From the NCBI GenBank assembly GCA_963675135.1, contig OY776129.1, positions 54,262,141 to 54,326,140 of the forward strand: a DNA stretch of 64,000 nt, read 5' to 3'. Source of the DNA: Galeopsis tetrahit. Taxonomy: Eukaryota; Streptophyta; Magnoliopsida; Lamiales; Lamiaceae. Every line of letters begins with the position of its first letter. The stretch's first letter is position 1. A model generated the notes under the pieces. The model was not told where the DNA came from, did no database searches, and saw only the letters and a program-made list of their open reading frames with translations. Below are positions 10,197 through 21,068 of this stretch, piece after piece. A program made the translations under genes and the position numbers.

Positions 10197-10953
10197 CCAA
10201 GAGGGGAATTCCTGTAGACGGCTTAACCATCATTTCTAGTGTTATAGTGTTCAATGTCTTTAAGGTTTTGTTGAAGTTTTGATTAGTAGCAAAATGCGAA
10301 CGATCGAACCTTTGACGAAATGATCAAGAATGTTGCCACCATTTCTTCAACACATATGTATCTTGTATCTTCTAGATGAGTTTTCTCTCTAATGATAGTG
10401 CATAACTTTAAAAACGCATCCGGATACATCCTATACAACTGTCGAAAACTTTGTGGATCTCCTTCGATCATATTACGTACAAAATGAATTTTAATTCTAG
10501 TAATTGGTTGTCGCTTCAAAGAAGGTTCAATACGTCGAGGCATCATAGTAATTTTTTCTAATAAAACTATCACTGCCTTAATTGCCAACATCAAGAGCCT
10601 AACCTTTTCGTAAAGTTCCATCTCCAAATCTTCATCTATTTCTTCTTTTTTCAATATTTCACGATTTTCCATGCTGCATATTAAAAAATGGAAACATGGT
10701 AAATAAGATTAATCAAACCATACACTATGAATTAAATAAATATATCGATTCAAACACAATTTCAAGGGTTCATATATTCAAATGAATACACCTTAAAGCA
10801 ACATACGACTCAAATAATAATAAAAATATAGAATTCATCAATTTCAAATATGTGATTAAAAAAAGTTTTAAAAAGATCCCAACAATAGTGATAAGAAATA
10901 GTCTTTAATATATCCCAACAAAATATATAATATATAATACATGACTTAAATAA

Positions 10954-11858
10954 TCAATATTCTTTAATCTTGTAAGCTATCCAATTAGCTCTTTCCTCAA
11001 TAGTCATCTTAAAAAAACCATATTTTTTTGACTTGGTGTCAAGCAAGTCAAATGCTTTGAGGCGAATGTCTTCATCCAAATTTGGGATCTCTTTGATAGC
11101 ATCCCAAGTTGTATAAGCTCTTTCTTTTTCTCTTTTCTCTAGTATGATATCTCTTTTCTCTAAGAGGCTATGAACTCTTTTAAGAGTGCTTGTTAGTTTT
11201 TTAATCTCTTCCATAAGACTATCCCGAGGGATATTTTTAGTAGAGCTAGAATTTGCTTCATACTGAACTCTACTTCTTTTGGATTGACTTCTTCTTTGAG
11301 TGGAGACCTCAAACACTCCAATGGAGCTTTTCCCTACAACAACATCATTTCCTACAACGATTTCCAAGTCCTCATAATCAGGACATTCACCATAGCGCAA
11401 ATTTACGTCTTTTGGGTGAGCCTAGCATAAATAAAAGAAAAAAATTATTCACCATATTTTTAAAATAAAATTATTCTATAATATTATTGTAATATGATGT
11501 TTAAAAAGCTTACCTCTAAGTACGCATTCCATACTTCATCTGAAGCTGTAAACTTTTTAGTAGTTTGATCATACACAAAACCAGAGCTAAACCTCATAAG
11601 GTTTGAATAAGATAACCAACGATTTTTAAACCATTTGAGGCGACTTTGGTAATTGTTATGAGTCTTATTACACCCAAGTCTTTCATTAAGAATAGGAAGT
11701 ATTCTTTCTTCCACTATTGCTTTGGTAAAAATACCATTATTATCACGCCATCCCCGAGTCGCAGCATCAACCATGAGTTTTAACAATAAGCCGCTTTGTT
11801 CCTTAGTCCATTGTTCATATGATGCTTTTCTTTTTGTATCTTGTTGTGGATCCCCCAT
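10954..11858 (-). CDS. Harbinger MYB/SANT-like protein, 2 exons, 270 aa
   Basis: This is the accessory DNA-binding protein of PIF/Harbinger elements; in the family it helps bring transposase to the element ends in the nucleus. Exon 1 is 11858-11514 and exon 2 is 11421-10954, with a 92-bp GT-AG intron (donor GAG|GTAAGC, acceptor GCTAG|GCT). Joined, the frame is open for 270 codons. Residues about 10-115 form the Myb/SANT-like region (YEQWTKEQSGLLLKLMVDA, WFKNRWLSYSNLMRFSSGF). After the splice comes AHPKDVNLRYGECPDYEDLEIVVG, as in plant relatives, then a basic Ser-rich linker and a helical C-terminus. The start is the only upstream ATG that keeps the domain whole. The splice sites are my reading of the sequence. 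This is the only open gene of the element. Confidence 0.8.
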
Positions 11859-12669
11859 TATAATATTACTATATTAATAGACACAAAATAGCTTATTATG
11901 ATATATATATATAATATTAATTAATACATTAATAGTTTATGCATATCTCACACCATGAAATGTTCAAACTGAAAATTAATAAATTAAAATTGGACTAGTT
12001 GTGTATCTCATGAGAATGAACCACACAAGTGATAATGCATGTACTAGTAGCAATAGACTATTGTGTGCCCCGTCTTCATAATAACACGAATAACAATCAA
12101 CCGGAGAAGGAATTAATCATGCAAAACATCCCCAGTTGCATAATTTTGAGTGATGAATTTGATTATGATCCCTGAACACTTTTGATAGTCAAATAAGGCA
12201 TAATATAAATATATATTCAGAAAATACATGCACATGATTTACCGATTTTAAGGTGAATTGTCGGTAGAAAAATAGTTCTTTAGTCAATTTTCATCAAAGT
12301 GGATTACACAGATTTCTCAGTTATTACATCACCCAATTAGAAAAAATAATGGGCAATAAAGAAACAAGTAGGGGTATTTACTTTTACCGTGCCACATATA
12401 GAGATGTACCATATAAAGTATGAAATTATGATTTCATTGAGTAACTGTAAAATGTTTATAAGTGGGGTATTTATATATACAAGGTGTATCTATATTTACA
12501 AGATATACATCAAATATTTATAAAATATTTAAGAAATAAGGATGAACATAATATTAAAAAGTATATATAAATCTTGTTAATATTATATTCCTAATAATTT
12601 TTGTACTAGAAGTAAAGTAAATCAAAATTGATGACGACGGAAAATGCAGTAGGTTAGTAGTCGAGTTTT

Positions 12670-12809
12670 CATCACAGAACAAACAAAAATCTATCAAGCT
12701 AAAGATTTAGCAGTCGAGTCTCCATCACAGAACAAACAAAAATCTATCAAGCCAAAGATTTATTAACACCATCACAGAACAAACAAAAATCTATCAAGCC
12801 AAAGATTTA
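12670..12809. repeat. 40-bp motif repeated three times
   Basis: A unit starting CATCACAGAACAAACAAAAA occurs at 12670, 12723 and 12770 with almost no change. It lies between the MYB-like gene and the right end of the Harbinger element. Confidence 0.85.
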
Positions 12810-13325
12810 TTAACAGATAATAATGTTAAATAACCTAATTAAACAATCTTTTCACACATCAAATATTTTTCACCCGTAACCCTCTACACACAGCTACCCC
12901 AAAATCACCAAAAATGAAATGGCAAAACAATACTAGTAAATAACTTCAACCAATCCATACTTAAAAAAAAAAAAAAAAAAAAAGAGCAGTAAAAGATTTG
13001 TGTAGTACCTTTGTTAGAAGAATAACAATGTTTTTTTCTTCTTCTGACCTTTGGTCTTCAGAGTTCTTTGAGATAATGCGTTGAAATCTCTGATTATTAG
13101 AAGAGATCTTGGAGAGTGAAATTTATTTATATTTTTGAACAGAATCCATGAAAATCCATAGAGTATTGAAATCTATAGACCGTTGAATACTTAAAAATTT
13201 TGTAAGACTTTGTAAAATCTGTATTGAATACCTTAAATTTTTTAAAGACTTTTGAAAATCCTTATTGAATACCCTCAGACTTTGAAAGTTCAAAAAAATC
13301 CAATAGAATCTCAATTGAATACACT

Positions 13326-14954
13326 TCATATTCTTTAGAGAATATCATTATTTTTTTACACAATATTTTTACTTTATCACCCTAATAAAATTAAAAGGAT
13401 ATCATTAATCATTGGCTCATTGCCTTTAGTTTATCACTTTTTTTTTTTAGTTTTCATGCCTAGATTAATAGTTTATTTGGAATGGAGCTGTATCTCACAT
13501 GAATAAAATTAAATTGAGAAAATTAATACTTCGTTTATAAAAAAATATGTTTACTTTTCTTATTTATTTATCTATTATAAATATGTTCATTTATTTTTAT
13601 AGAAATCATTATTTTATCTTTATTGCTTTTTCTGAAATAAGTGTAAAAAAAGTGAAAATAGTTTTGATGCTTGGAAGAAGTTGAATAAAGAACAAAAGTG
13701 GTACTTACCATGAAATAATGCAAATTCCCCCAATAAATAATTACTCAAGTTTGAATTATTTATGTGGAGTCTGGACCAGATCCGATGAACATAAAATGTT
13801 GTATACTATTACTATTAGGAGTATTAGTCAGCAGAAGAATAAATTAGTAGTAACATTGATAGAGTCAAATCAATTAAGTTTAGGTGTGAATATTTGATGT
13901 CATCACATTAAATGCCTGCAATCAACAGTCAATTGAACATATGATAGTAGTACTTAATTTAATAGAACATTTTTAAATATATACTAATATTTTGATTTTA
14001 TAGTAGTGAATGGAATTTTTAATTAAATATGAGTTGCATTGATCTGCATTTCACTTGCTATTTTTAATAAATTATACTAGTATTAATGATGGAAGTCCAG
14101 GTTGCACCTAATTTCTTAAATAATCAATTTGATGAGTGTATGTATATATATATGCTTCCTAGCGATTAGTGAATAGAAAATACCACATAACATGTAGGGA
14201 GTAAATTAAATTAAACTTTTGATACACTAATTTTAAAATCATATACTGTATATATGACGTGGCTGTTGATTGAATGAAGATTTAAACATTACATAACAAC
14301 GCAATGGACCAGAATTAAAGATTTGAATTTATTCTTGAAATAGCAATGCCTTTTTTTTATTTGGATCAAAAGTCAATTTTCCGATTCGGATATTCTCAGA
14401 CAACTACGAAACAACAAAAACCAACAAGACAAACTGCAAGCCTGCAACTATAATACGACAAATTCAATTTATTAATCTATCACAATTTAATCGTTCAGAA
14501 AATTTTATTTGTCTTTAATATATGTATGTATGTATCATGATCGAATATCACAATCTTCATCTCATCTATCAAACACCAAATCTGAAATTTGACTTTAAGG
14601 AGATTTTTTTTTTTTATATGTAAAACTTTTCTATGTTAATAACATGACAAAGTGTGACACAGATATATGAAATGGATGGTAAGAGTTTTATCCCTAGTTA
14701 TTAATTGGGTTTCTTAAAGTATCGTGTTTTAGTTGTTAAAGTACTACTCCTAATCCGTCAAAAAAAAAAAAAAAAAAAAGTACTACTACTTCTACTATAA
14801 TACTATAATTTAATTAGTACCATAATTTAATGACTAATTATCATTACTTTTAATTTAAATTAATATACAAAAATTAATTCCAGGCATTTTTACTTTTTTA
14901 GATGTGACATAATTATTTGAAATAAGCATATTTATAAATTCATGGAGATGACCC

Positions 14955-15002
<48 letters not shown>

Positions 15003-16573
15003 AAAAAGATAATAAATATTTTTTTAAAAATATATAACAAAAAATATTAAATTTGTATTAAAAAATAAATAAAATAATCTTAGAAGTATGTTTATAAATT
15101 TATTTTCACATTATAGAGAGGTTAATATTTATATAAATTTTTAAATGACATATCATATTGTATTTGATAGTATTATATTTTATCAATTTATATTAACCTA
15201 AAAATATATATATGAAGTTGAATTATTTTTATGTATATGCTATATATATTAATAAATATGTCACATGCAAAATATAAAAATATATTATATTTATATGTAT
15301 AATATATATAAAAAATAAATATAAAAACGGGTCACTGTGTGAGGGTGATATCCAAATGACACAAGTTGGGTTGGGGCGGGTTGAAATTGTCATCCCTAAT
15401 TCTTTCATGGTATCAGAGTTCCAAGGTTAACGCCCACACGTCCTGGGTTCGATTCATGTTATAAGCAACTTCATCAATTTAAATTGTCCACTCGATGAGT
15501 CTCCTCCTCAAAAGGGTAAAAAGTGAGAATTTAGTCCACGAGTGAAGGAAAGCAATAAAAGTTAATATACAAAATTAATTTCATACCTCTTTATAAGTTT
15601 GAACTTTTAAATATGACGAAATTCTTTTTAACTTTCATAAGTATTCTTAAAGAATTCCACTATATAATTCATTAACTTTTAGAAATGAGATAAGTTTCTC
15701 AATGGTTGAATTTTGTGAGACCATAAACTTGAAATTTTGGTCGATTGTGGATGGGTAGACTCTGATGTGGATTATAATTTACATGACCCAAAAAATGTAT
15801 ACAAAATTAGAATCATATTTTAAATCGGAATAGAAAAATTAAATAAATTACAATATTTATAGGATATGGTAGATTTACCCACGTCTAAATTGGATTTTAT
15901 TTTCTCTCAATTTATCTTTGTCCAAAATTAAATGCTTGAGCTCAAATTTCAAAATCACAGCAAGGAATTGGACAAGGATTTGCAAATCAAAATACTATAT
16001 AAAATAAAAAATTACTTTGAAATGTGTAGTAAAATATACTTTTCCTTTTTCACATAAGTTTTAATTTACCGTTTAAAATACAAAATTAACTCTAGCTTTT
16101 TTTTCATTTTTTATTCTCATCTTTTTCTACATTTTTTTTTTATTTCTCTATTTTTCCTTTTTACATTTCTTTACCTTTACTGCCCCTATATTAATAGTCC
16201 TAAATCTCCATAAAAAAATGAGAAGCTTACTGATTTTTTTAGGAAAAAGATAGTGGCTGGTCAACGTATTTAGGAAATATACAGTAAATAAATAAAATAT
16301 TATAAATCGCTAGTAAGCATGACGTTTTTTCTTGAGCATCGCCATGCTCATTGACTTTTTAAATTTATCAATTTTGTTAAGAAATTAAACGTCAAACGCA
16401 CCCTGGTGGTTCCTTTTATTAATTTGAATATATAAATGACTTGCAATACAACCATGACATTTCTATATTGTATACACCCTCCCATTGATTCCCCTTTGAC
16501 TTTGATACCAGATTTAGTGTAAGAATTACGTCTAGTAAAACTTTTTTAACTTCTATTTTTAGGTTTACATATA
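13326..16573. other. AT-rich intergenic DNA
   Basis: No gene was recognised. It contains a (TA)n run at 14957-15000 and several poly(A) or poly(T) tracts. A segment at about 15390-15470 has TGGTATCAGAG and GGTTCGATTC and looks tRNA- or PBS-related, but no element boundary could be fixed. Confidence 0.6.
14957..15000. repeat. (TA)n microsatellite
   Basis: Uninterrupted alternating TA of about 22 units. Confidence 0.9.
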
Positions 16574-16860
16574 CTCCCTCCGTCCCATATTAATTTGCAA
16601 TAGTAGGTAGATGGACATAAATATTAAAAAAATGTAATAATGAGTGGAGTTTTGAGGTGTAATTTTGTAAACCTTTATGTATAAAGTAAATAAATGAGTT
16701 GACTTTTGTGTATGTGTGAAGAAAAAGTAATGACATTTGTGTAAAATTGAGAATATTGTGAGGGTGGAGTTTATAAAGAATTTTCCATTTTAAGGGTGTG
16801 AAAGTTATTGTGGAACGTCCAAAAAAGGAAAGTGTGAAAGTTATTGTGGGAAGGAGGGAG
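16574..16860. mobile_element. Stowaway-like MITE (287 bp)
   Basis: It begins CTCCCTCCGTCCCATATT and ends GGAAGGAGGGAG, with TA on each side (16572-16573 and 16861-16862). This is the TA target duplication and terminal sequence of plant Stowaway (Tc1/mariner) MITEs. It is non-coding. Confidence 0.85.
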
Positions 16861-17375
16861 TAATATTTTTATTCAATTTTAATAGTTCAATTTTAAGTTT
16901 TTATTTTATTAATAAAATTGAATACTGTCTATCAATAATATTCTTTACTCGTTATAATCTTTTTTATAATTAAAATATAATCTTTTGAAAAATATGAAAA
17001 TAAATGAACGAAATTTTACTGAACATAAGGAGTATTTGTTAATATATAAATGATAAATTAACTTTTTGTTAAGAATATATTAGTTAATTAAAAATAATAA
17101 GATAAAAAAAAAGTTTTGTGTGAAAAAGACAATGAGGTTAGATGTAATTTCGAGATATTTAAAATAAATAGATTTAAAGAATAATTTTTTTTTTTGTCAT
17201 TTTAAGAATAAACAATCTTATAATATGAGATAATAAATATTTGTATTAGGCTGTTTTATATATTTGACGGATTTTCAACTCATTATTATATTATTTATGT
17301 ACTCTATAATCTTATCTAAATTGTGTTTTAAAGTAAAAGAAACGTATAACAATTGAGTGTGATTTTGTTTTATAT

Positions 17376-18119
17376 TGATGCGTCGAAAAAGAACGCCTTT
17401 AGATATCAGCCGTTCCTCCACGAGCACTGCTAATCACGAACCAAATCACTCGTTTTATCCTTGGCAATCTTCAAATAAATCTCCTTGGGAATCCGAAAAT
17501 GACCTGCAAAAGTACGCCGGAGGGAGGCTCCGGCGTAGAAGCTCCGACGCTCAAGTCATAATCGATCGTAGGAGAAATCAAGGAGGAATTCCCCTGTATA
17601 TCTAGGGAAATTCCGGCGAATACAGTGGTGTTTCTTCTCAATTAAGTGTGTGTTTAGTAAAAATGTATGTATTATATCAAATGACGTAATTAAGAATATG
17701 GAAAGAACCTGCTTATATACCTGGCCCCTCTCTCCGGAGAGGGAAAGACTTGTTCTCCCTATATTCTCGGCCCATTCCTATAAATCAGGCCCCAAGTCCC
17801 TGAGGAATCGGTCTATCTCCCTGAAGACTTGGTTCTTCAGCATATCACCCCCTATCTTCGTGGATTGACCCACTCATTTGACTTGGTTAAGAAAGATTGA
17901 TTATACGTTCCCTCTTTGGGCCAGATCTTTGGGCCTAAAGACTATTAATTCCCCAGATGTGGGCTAAAGGCCCAATCACCCTAATTTCTCTAATTTCTCT
18001 TCTTAGGCCCAGGGGTGTATTAATCCTGCTTTCCAGTGTATTGACCTAATCACAACTATCATAATTTATCCCGTTTCCACGTGTCGACTTCTCCGAGAGT
18101 GACATATTTATCTACATCA
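17376..18119 (-). repeat. Probable Ty3/gypsy solo LTR (744 bp)
   Basis: The segment is bounded by TGATG (17376-17380) and CATCA (18115-18119), a perfect terminal inverted repeat. The flanks TATAT and CATAT form a near 5-bp target duplication. Its base composition is clearly richer in GC than the surroundings. A minus-strand TATATAAG lies at about 17711-17718, in a plausible promoter position. There is no PBS, PPT or internal region next to it, so it would be a solo LTR. The gypsy assignment is inference from length, ends and composition. An open frame at 17375-17605 falls inside the LTR and is not considered a gene. Confidence 0.55.
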
Positions 18120-18253
18120 CATATAAAAGATTAGTTAGACTCTGGTGCATAGGGTGCACCGTGCACACTATGCTGGCCAGTCAACCCTTATGAACTATAA
18201 AATGCACAACTTTGAAACAATTATTCTAATATAGGCCAGTAACATTGTTTTTT

Positions 18254-18951
18254 TAAATACCAAAATTACCATTTTTTAATAATAATGGTTATCAATTTTT
18301 ATTAACAAAATTACCACTTTTCAGTAATAAAATACACCACTTTTCAATAATAATAATTACCACTTTTAAAAAAAAAAAATCAGTAAAAAAACATTGTTTT
18401 TTTTAAATACCAAAATTACTATTTTTTAATAATAATGGTTATCAATTTTTATTAACAAAATTACCACTTTTAAGTAAAAAAGACAACACTTTTCAATAAT
18501 AACTTTTCAAAACAAAATTACCACTTTTAAATAAGAAAGAACTATACTTTTCAATAATAATGGTTACCACTTTTCAATAATAATGGTTACCACTTTTCAA
18601 TAACAAAATTTCAACTTTTCAATAATAATGATTACCACTTTTCAATAAAAAGAACTATACTTTTCAATAATAAAATTATCACTTTTCAATAATAATGGTT
18701 ACCACTTTTCAATAACAAAATTTTCACTTTTCAATAATAATGATTACCACTTTTCAATAAAAATAACTATACTTTTCAATAATAAAATTTCCACTTTTCA
18801 ATAATAATGGTTACCATTTTTCAACAACAAAATTTTCACTTTTCAATAATAATTATTACCACTTTTCAATAATAATAGTTACCACTTTTCAGTAACAAAA
18901 TTATCACCTTTCAATAAGAAATAACTACACTTTTCAATAATAATAGTAACC
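18254..18951. repeat. Degenerate tandem repeat of about 22-24 bp
   Basis: Repeated variants of ACCACTTTTCAATAATAATGG and ACTTTTCAATAACAAAATT. The same repeat resumes at 56711, immediately right of LTR D, so the 37.8-kb retrotransposon composite sits inside it. Confidence 0.85.
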
Positions 18952-20596
18952 TGTTGGTCCTGAAAGGAGTATATAACAAGTGTATGGGGGGGGGGGGGGA
19001 ATACACTTGTATGCAAATTCTTTTTGACTATGATCAAACTAGAGCTCAGCAAGGTTATCTTGGACAACTCTGCTGAAGATGATTAACTCTTCTAAGATAA
19101 TCAGACTACTAAGTACTATTGAGTACTTAGTTGAATAACTATCTAGGGGAGTTATATGTGCGGAATAGTGGTTGGCCCTTTTAGTTTAGACTCCTTTAGT
19201 TTCTGAAATCACTTAGTCAATGCAATACAGTCCAGTTTCAGGGAACTTGTCCAAATAGGTTTTGCACAGTCTTTGAATGTTTATCCTTTGAAAGATCAGT
19301 TTTGTGTGCAGTGTTGAATGTATGAAAGTACTTGAAATCAAATCAACACAAGAGTTTATAGTGGTTCAGAGACTCAAGCTCCTACATCCATTTTCCCTGA
19401 TTGAACAGGATAATTCCTTCACTCTTGGAATTAACTTGTTTTATAGTGCCAAGGTGCACTTGATCAATAACACCACTCCTTGGTGAATTGATCCCTAGGA
19501 TGTCTACAGTCCTAGTACCCTCTTCTCAACTCAGAACTGAACTGTTCTTCTCTCAACAGTCAGCTCCTACCACTTCTACTACTACAACCTTCTCTCTTTC
19601 TCACTTGAAAGGGGTAAGGGTTGAAGTAAGGTTCCAACTAATGAGACATCCTTTACAATGAAGATCAGTGTATAAGGATAGGATATCTCTCTAAGCTTGT
19701 GTATGGATATACAATGTAGTTCAACTTAGATGAAGTGTTTGAAGACTAAAATAGTCTTTGAAAGCTTTGAAAGCACTCTAGCTTGTAAGAACTTGAGGTT
19801 AGTTGGATTGTGTTGAGGTGCTTTCAAATGGTCTTCACACTTCTGTATTTATAGACAAATGAAGGATTTGCCCGTTGGAGAGGCAGCCTCAAATGTCCAT
19901 AAATGTCTTCTTTTAGTTCTTCAACTTTGAAGACAGATTCTTGATAGTGACATGTCCTCATTTGGGAAATAAACGGCTGTTAAGACTTTGTCTTCTTTCT
20001 GCAACACTCTACCCAATGTCTGACTTTCAGATTCTCTTGTTAGGACTTGGACATGGCTTCTGAAAACTGTTCCAATGATAGGACAACATTCCTCAACATT
20101 TGGACAACTCTCCTTATCACTATCAGCAGTCCTGCTTATCAGCAAGGTTGGCTTGCTCTTCTTCAGATGACTTGGCTCATACCCTTTGCTTCACTTCAAG
20201 GTGATCTTAGCATGTTGAATTGTAGTTCTTTAGGGTGTGATTGTCTCTAGCTCTTCAGCATAGTTGACCTCAGGCTTTCAGAGCACTTGATCTTAATTAA
20301 TTGTGCTGAGACAACTCCTCTGGACAACTCTCCTGATCAGCATAGTTGGTCTTCAAAAGACTTAGTGTTGTTTCCATAGTTTGAGCCTTGAGGGGACTTG
20401 TTCTTGATGGACTTCAAAGCATGTGTTCCCCCTCAAATTGTGCATCTAATCAACTAAGAGCTGCCTAACATATTAGCTCCTCATCTAGCCTTTATACTAT
20501 ATGTTCTAACATCTCTAGAACATACTCAACTTGACTTAGGCATGTCTCAGGGGGTTTTGGTATTAGATCAAAACATATCTCATTTTATTCCCAACA
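18952..20596 (-). repeat. 3' LTR of Sirevirus B (1645 bp)
   Basis: In element sense it runs from TGTTGGGAATAAAATG at 20596 to GGACCAACA at 18952. The polypurine tract AAAAAGGGGGAAAT precedes it (20597-20610). TATA-like CTATAAATAC is at 19845-19854. The U5 hairpin (18976-18985 with 19001-19010) encloses 14 G. It aligns with LTR A throughout and with LTR D apart from a deletion in D. Confidence 0.92.
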
Positions 20597-21068
20597 ATTT
20601 CCCCCTTTTTGATGATGCCAAAACCTATACTTCTATGCAAAAGTGACTTGACTACACCTATTACATTTATCTTCAGAGGACATGACTAAGGTCAATTATC
20701 CTGAAAAGCAATGTGTTAGTGTACTCACCATTCATGTTGCACATAGGTTTCATAGATAGGCATAGAGAGATGAGTGTTTCTTGATTCAAAATAAGTTCAA
20801 CTATCATTCATTTGAAAATCATTACAAGCATGTTGATAGTTGAAATTAACATATCAGAGCATGAATCATTAACACTAAATACATCAGAGCATTTTACTAT
20901 CACAATTCAAAGCATATACATGATTTTTAGTATCAGAGCACAATGCTTATATCAGAGCAATCCAGAGCATATCAGAGCAAACAGATTATCATAGCACACC
21001 ACATCAGCAATCTTGACCATATTTCAGCATAGTTGATCAATCAAGAAAGGTCAGAAGACTTAGCCATT
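20597..21068 (-). promoter_or_regulatory. Sirevirus B 3' untranslated region with PPT and TGCTCTGATA array
   Basis: Immediately inside the LTR is the PPT. Between it and the third ORF, TATCAGAGCA or close variants (TGCTCTGATA in element sense) occur at 20852, 20882, 20931, 20950, 20962 (partial) and 20970. The motif is the complement of the family PBS. The same arrangement occurs in element D. Confidence 0.8.

Larger units (their letters stand above)
8895..10672 (-). pseudogene. Harbinger DDE transposase (HARBI1-like), broken
   Basis: The product would be the DDE nuclease that cuts and joins element ends in the nucleus. The N-terminal part (10672-10283) contains MPRRIEPSLKRQPITRI and MYPDAFLKLCTIIREKT, as in plant HARBI1-like proteins. 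A frameshift follows near 10310-10330. The sequence then crosses a probable intron (about 10105-10199) containing a (TA)n run. Further on are AIDGTHIPA (first catalytic Asp), SREVSNYRNRH, then an in-frame stop just before EGSAHDSK (second Asp). A hAT MITE at 9443-9906 interrupts the gene. The last part has LRNVIERIFGIFKSRF (catalytic Glu). It is clearly non-functional, although all three acidic positions remain readable. Confidence 0.85.
8166..13325 (-). mobile_element. PIF/Harbinger DNA transposon, decayed
   Basis: The ends carry an inverted repeat of at least 21 bp, TATTCAATTGAGATTCTATTG, near 8170 and again near 8223 on the left and in reverse complement at 13301-13321 on the right. Subterminal sequence holds many short motifs of the GTATTCAAT and AAAGTCT kind. 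Inside are the two genes expected of the superfamily: a MYB/SANT-like protein and a DDE transposase, both on the minus strand. The left terminal block is duplicated in tandem (period 53 bp). I could not identify a clean 3-bp target duplication. Confidence 0.8.

Noticed and set aside
15390..15470. PBS- or SINE-like segment with TGGTATCAGAG and GGTTCGATTC, after a hAT-like end GTCATCCCTAA
   Set aside because: I could not find an LTR next to it, a matching left terminus, or a target duplication, so no element call is justified.
17375..17605. 76-residue open frame starting MMRRKRTPLDIS
   Set aside because: It lies inside a segment with LTR-like ends and a promoter on the other strand, and has no recognisable domain.
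18150..18190. Palindromic GTGCATAGGGTGCACCGTGCAC, thought to be one end of a Helitron or CACTA element, with a possible partner near 58510-58555
   Set aside because: The partner match is short and imperfect, and no diagnostic terminus (CACTA, or TC...CTRR) was found.
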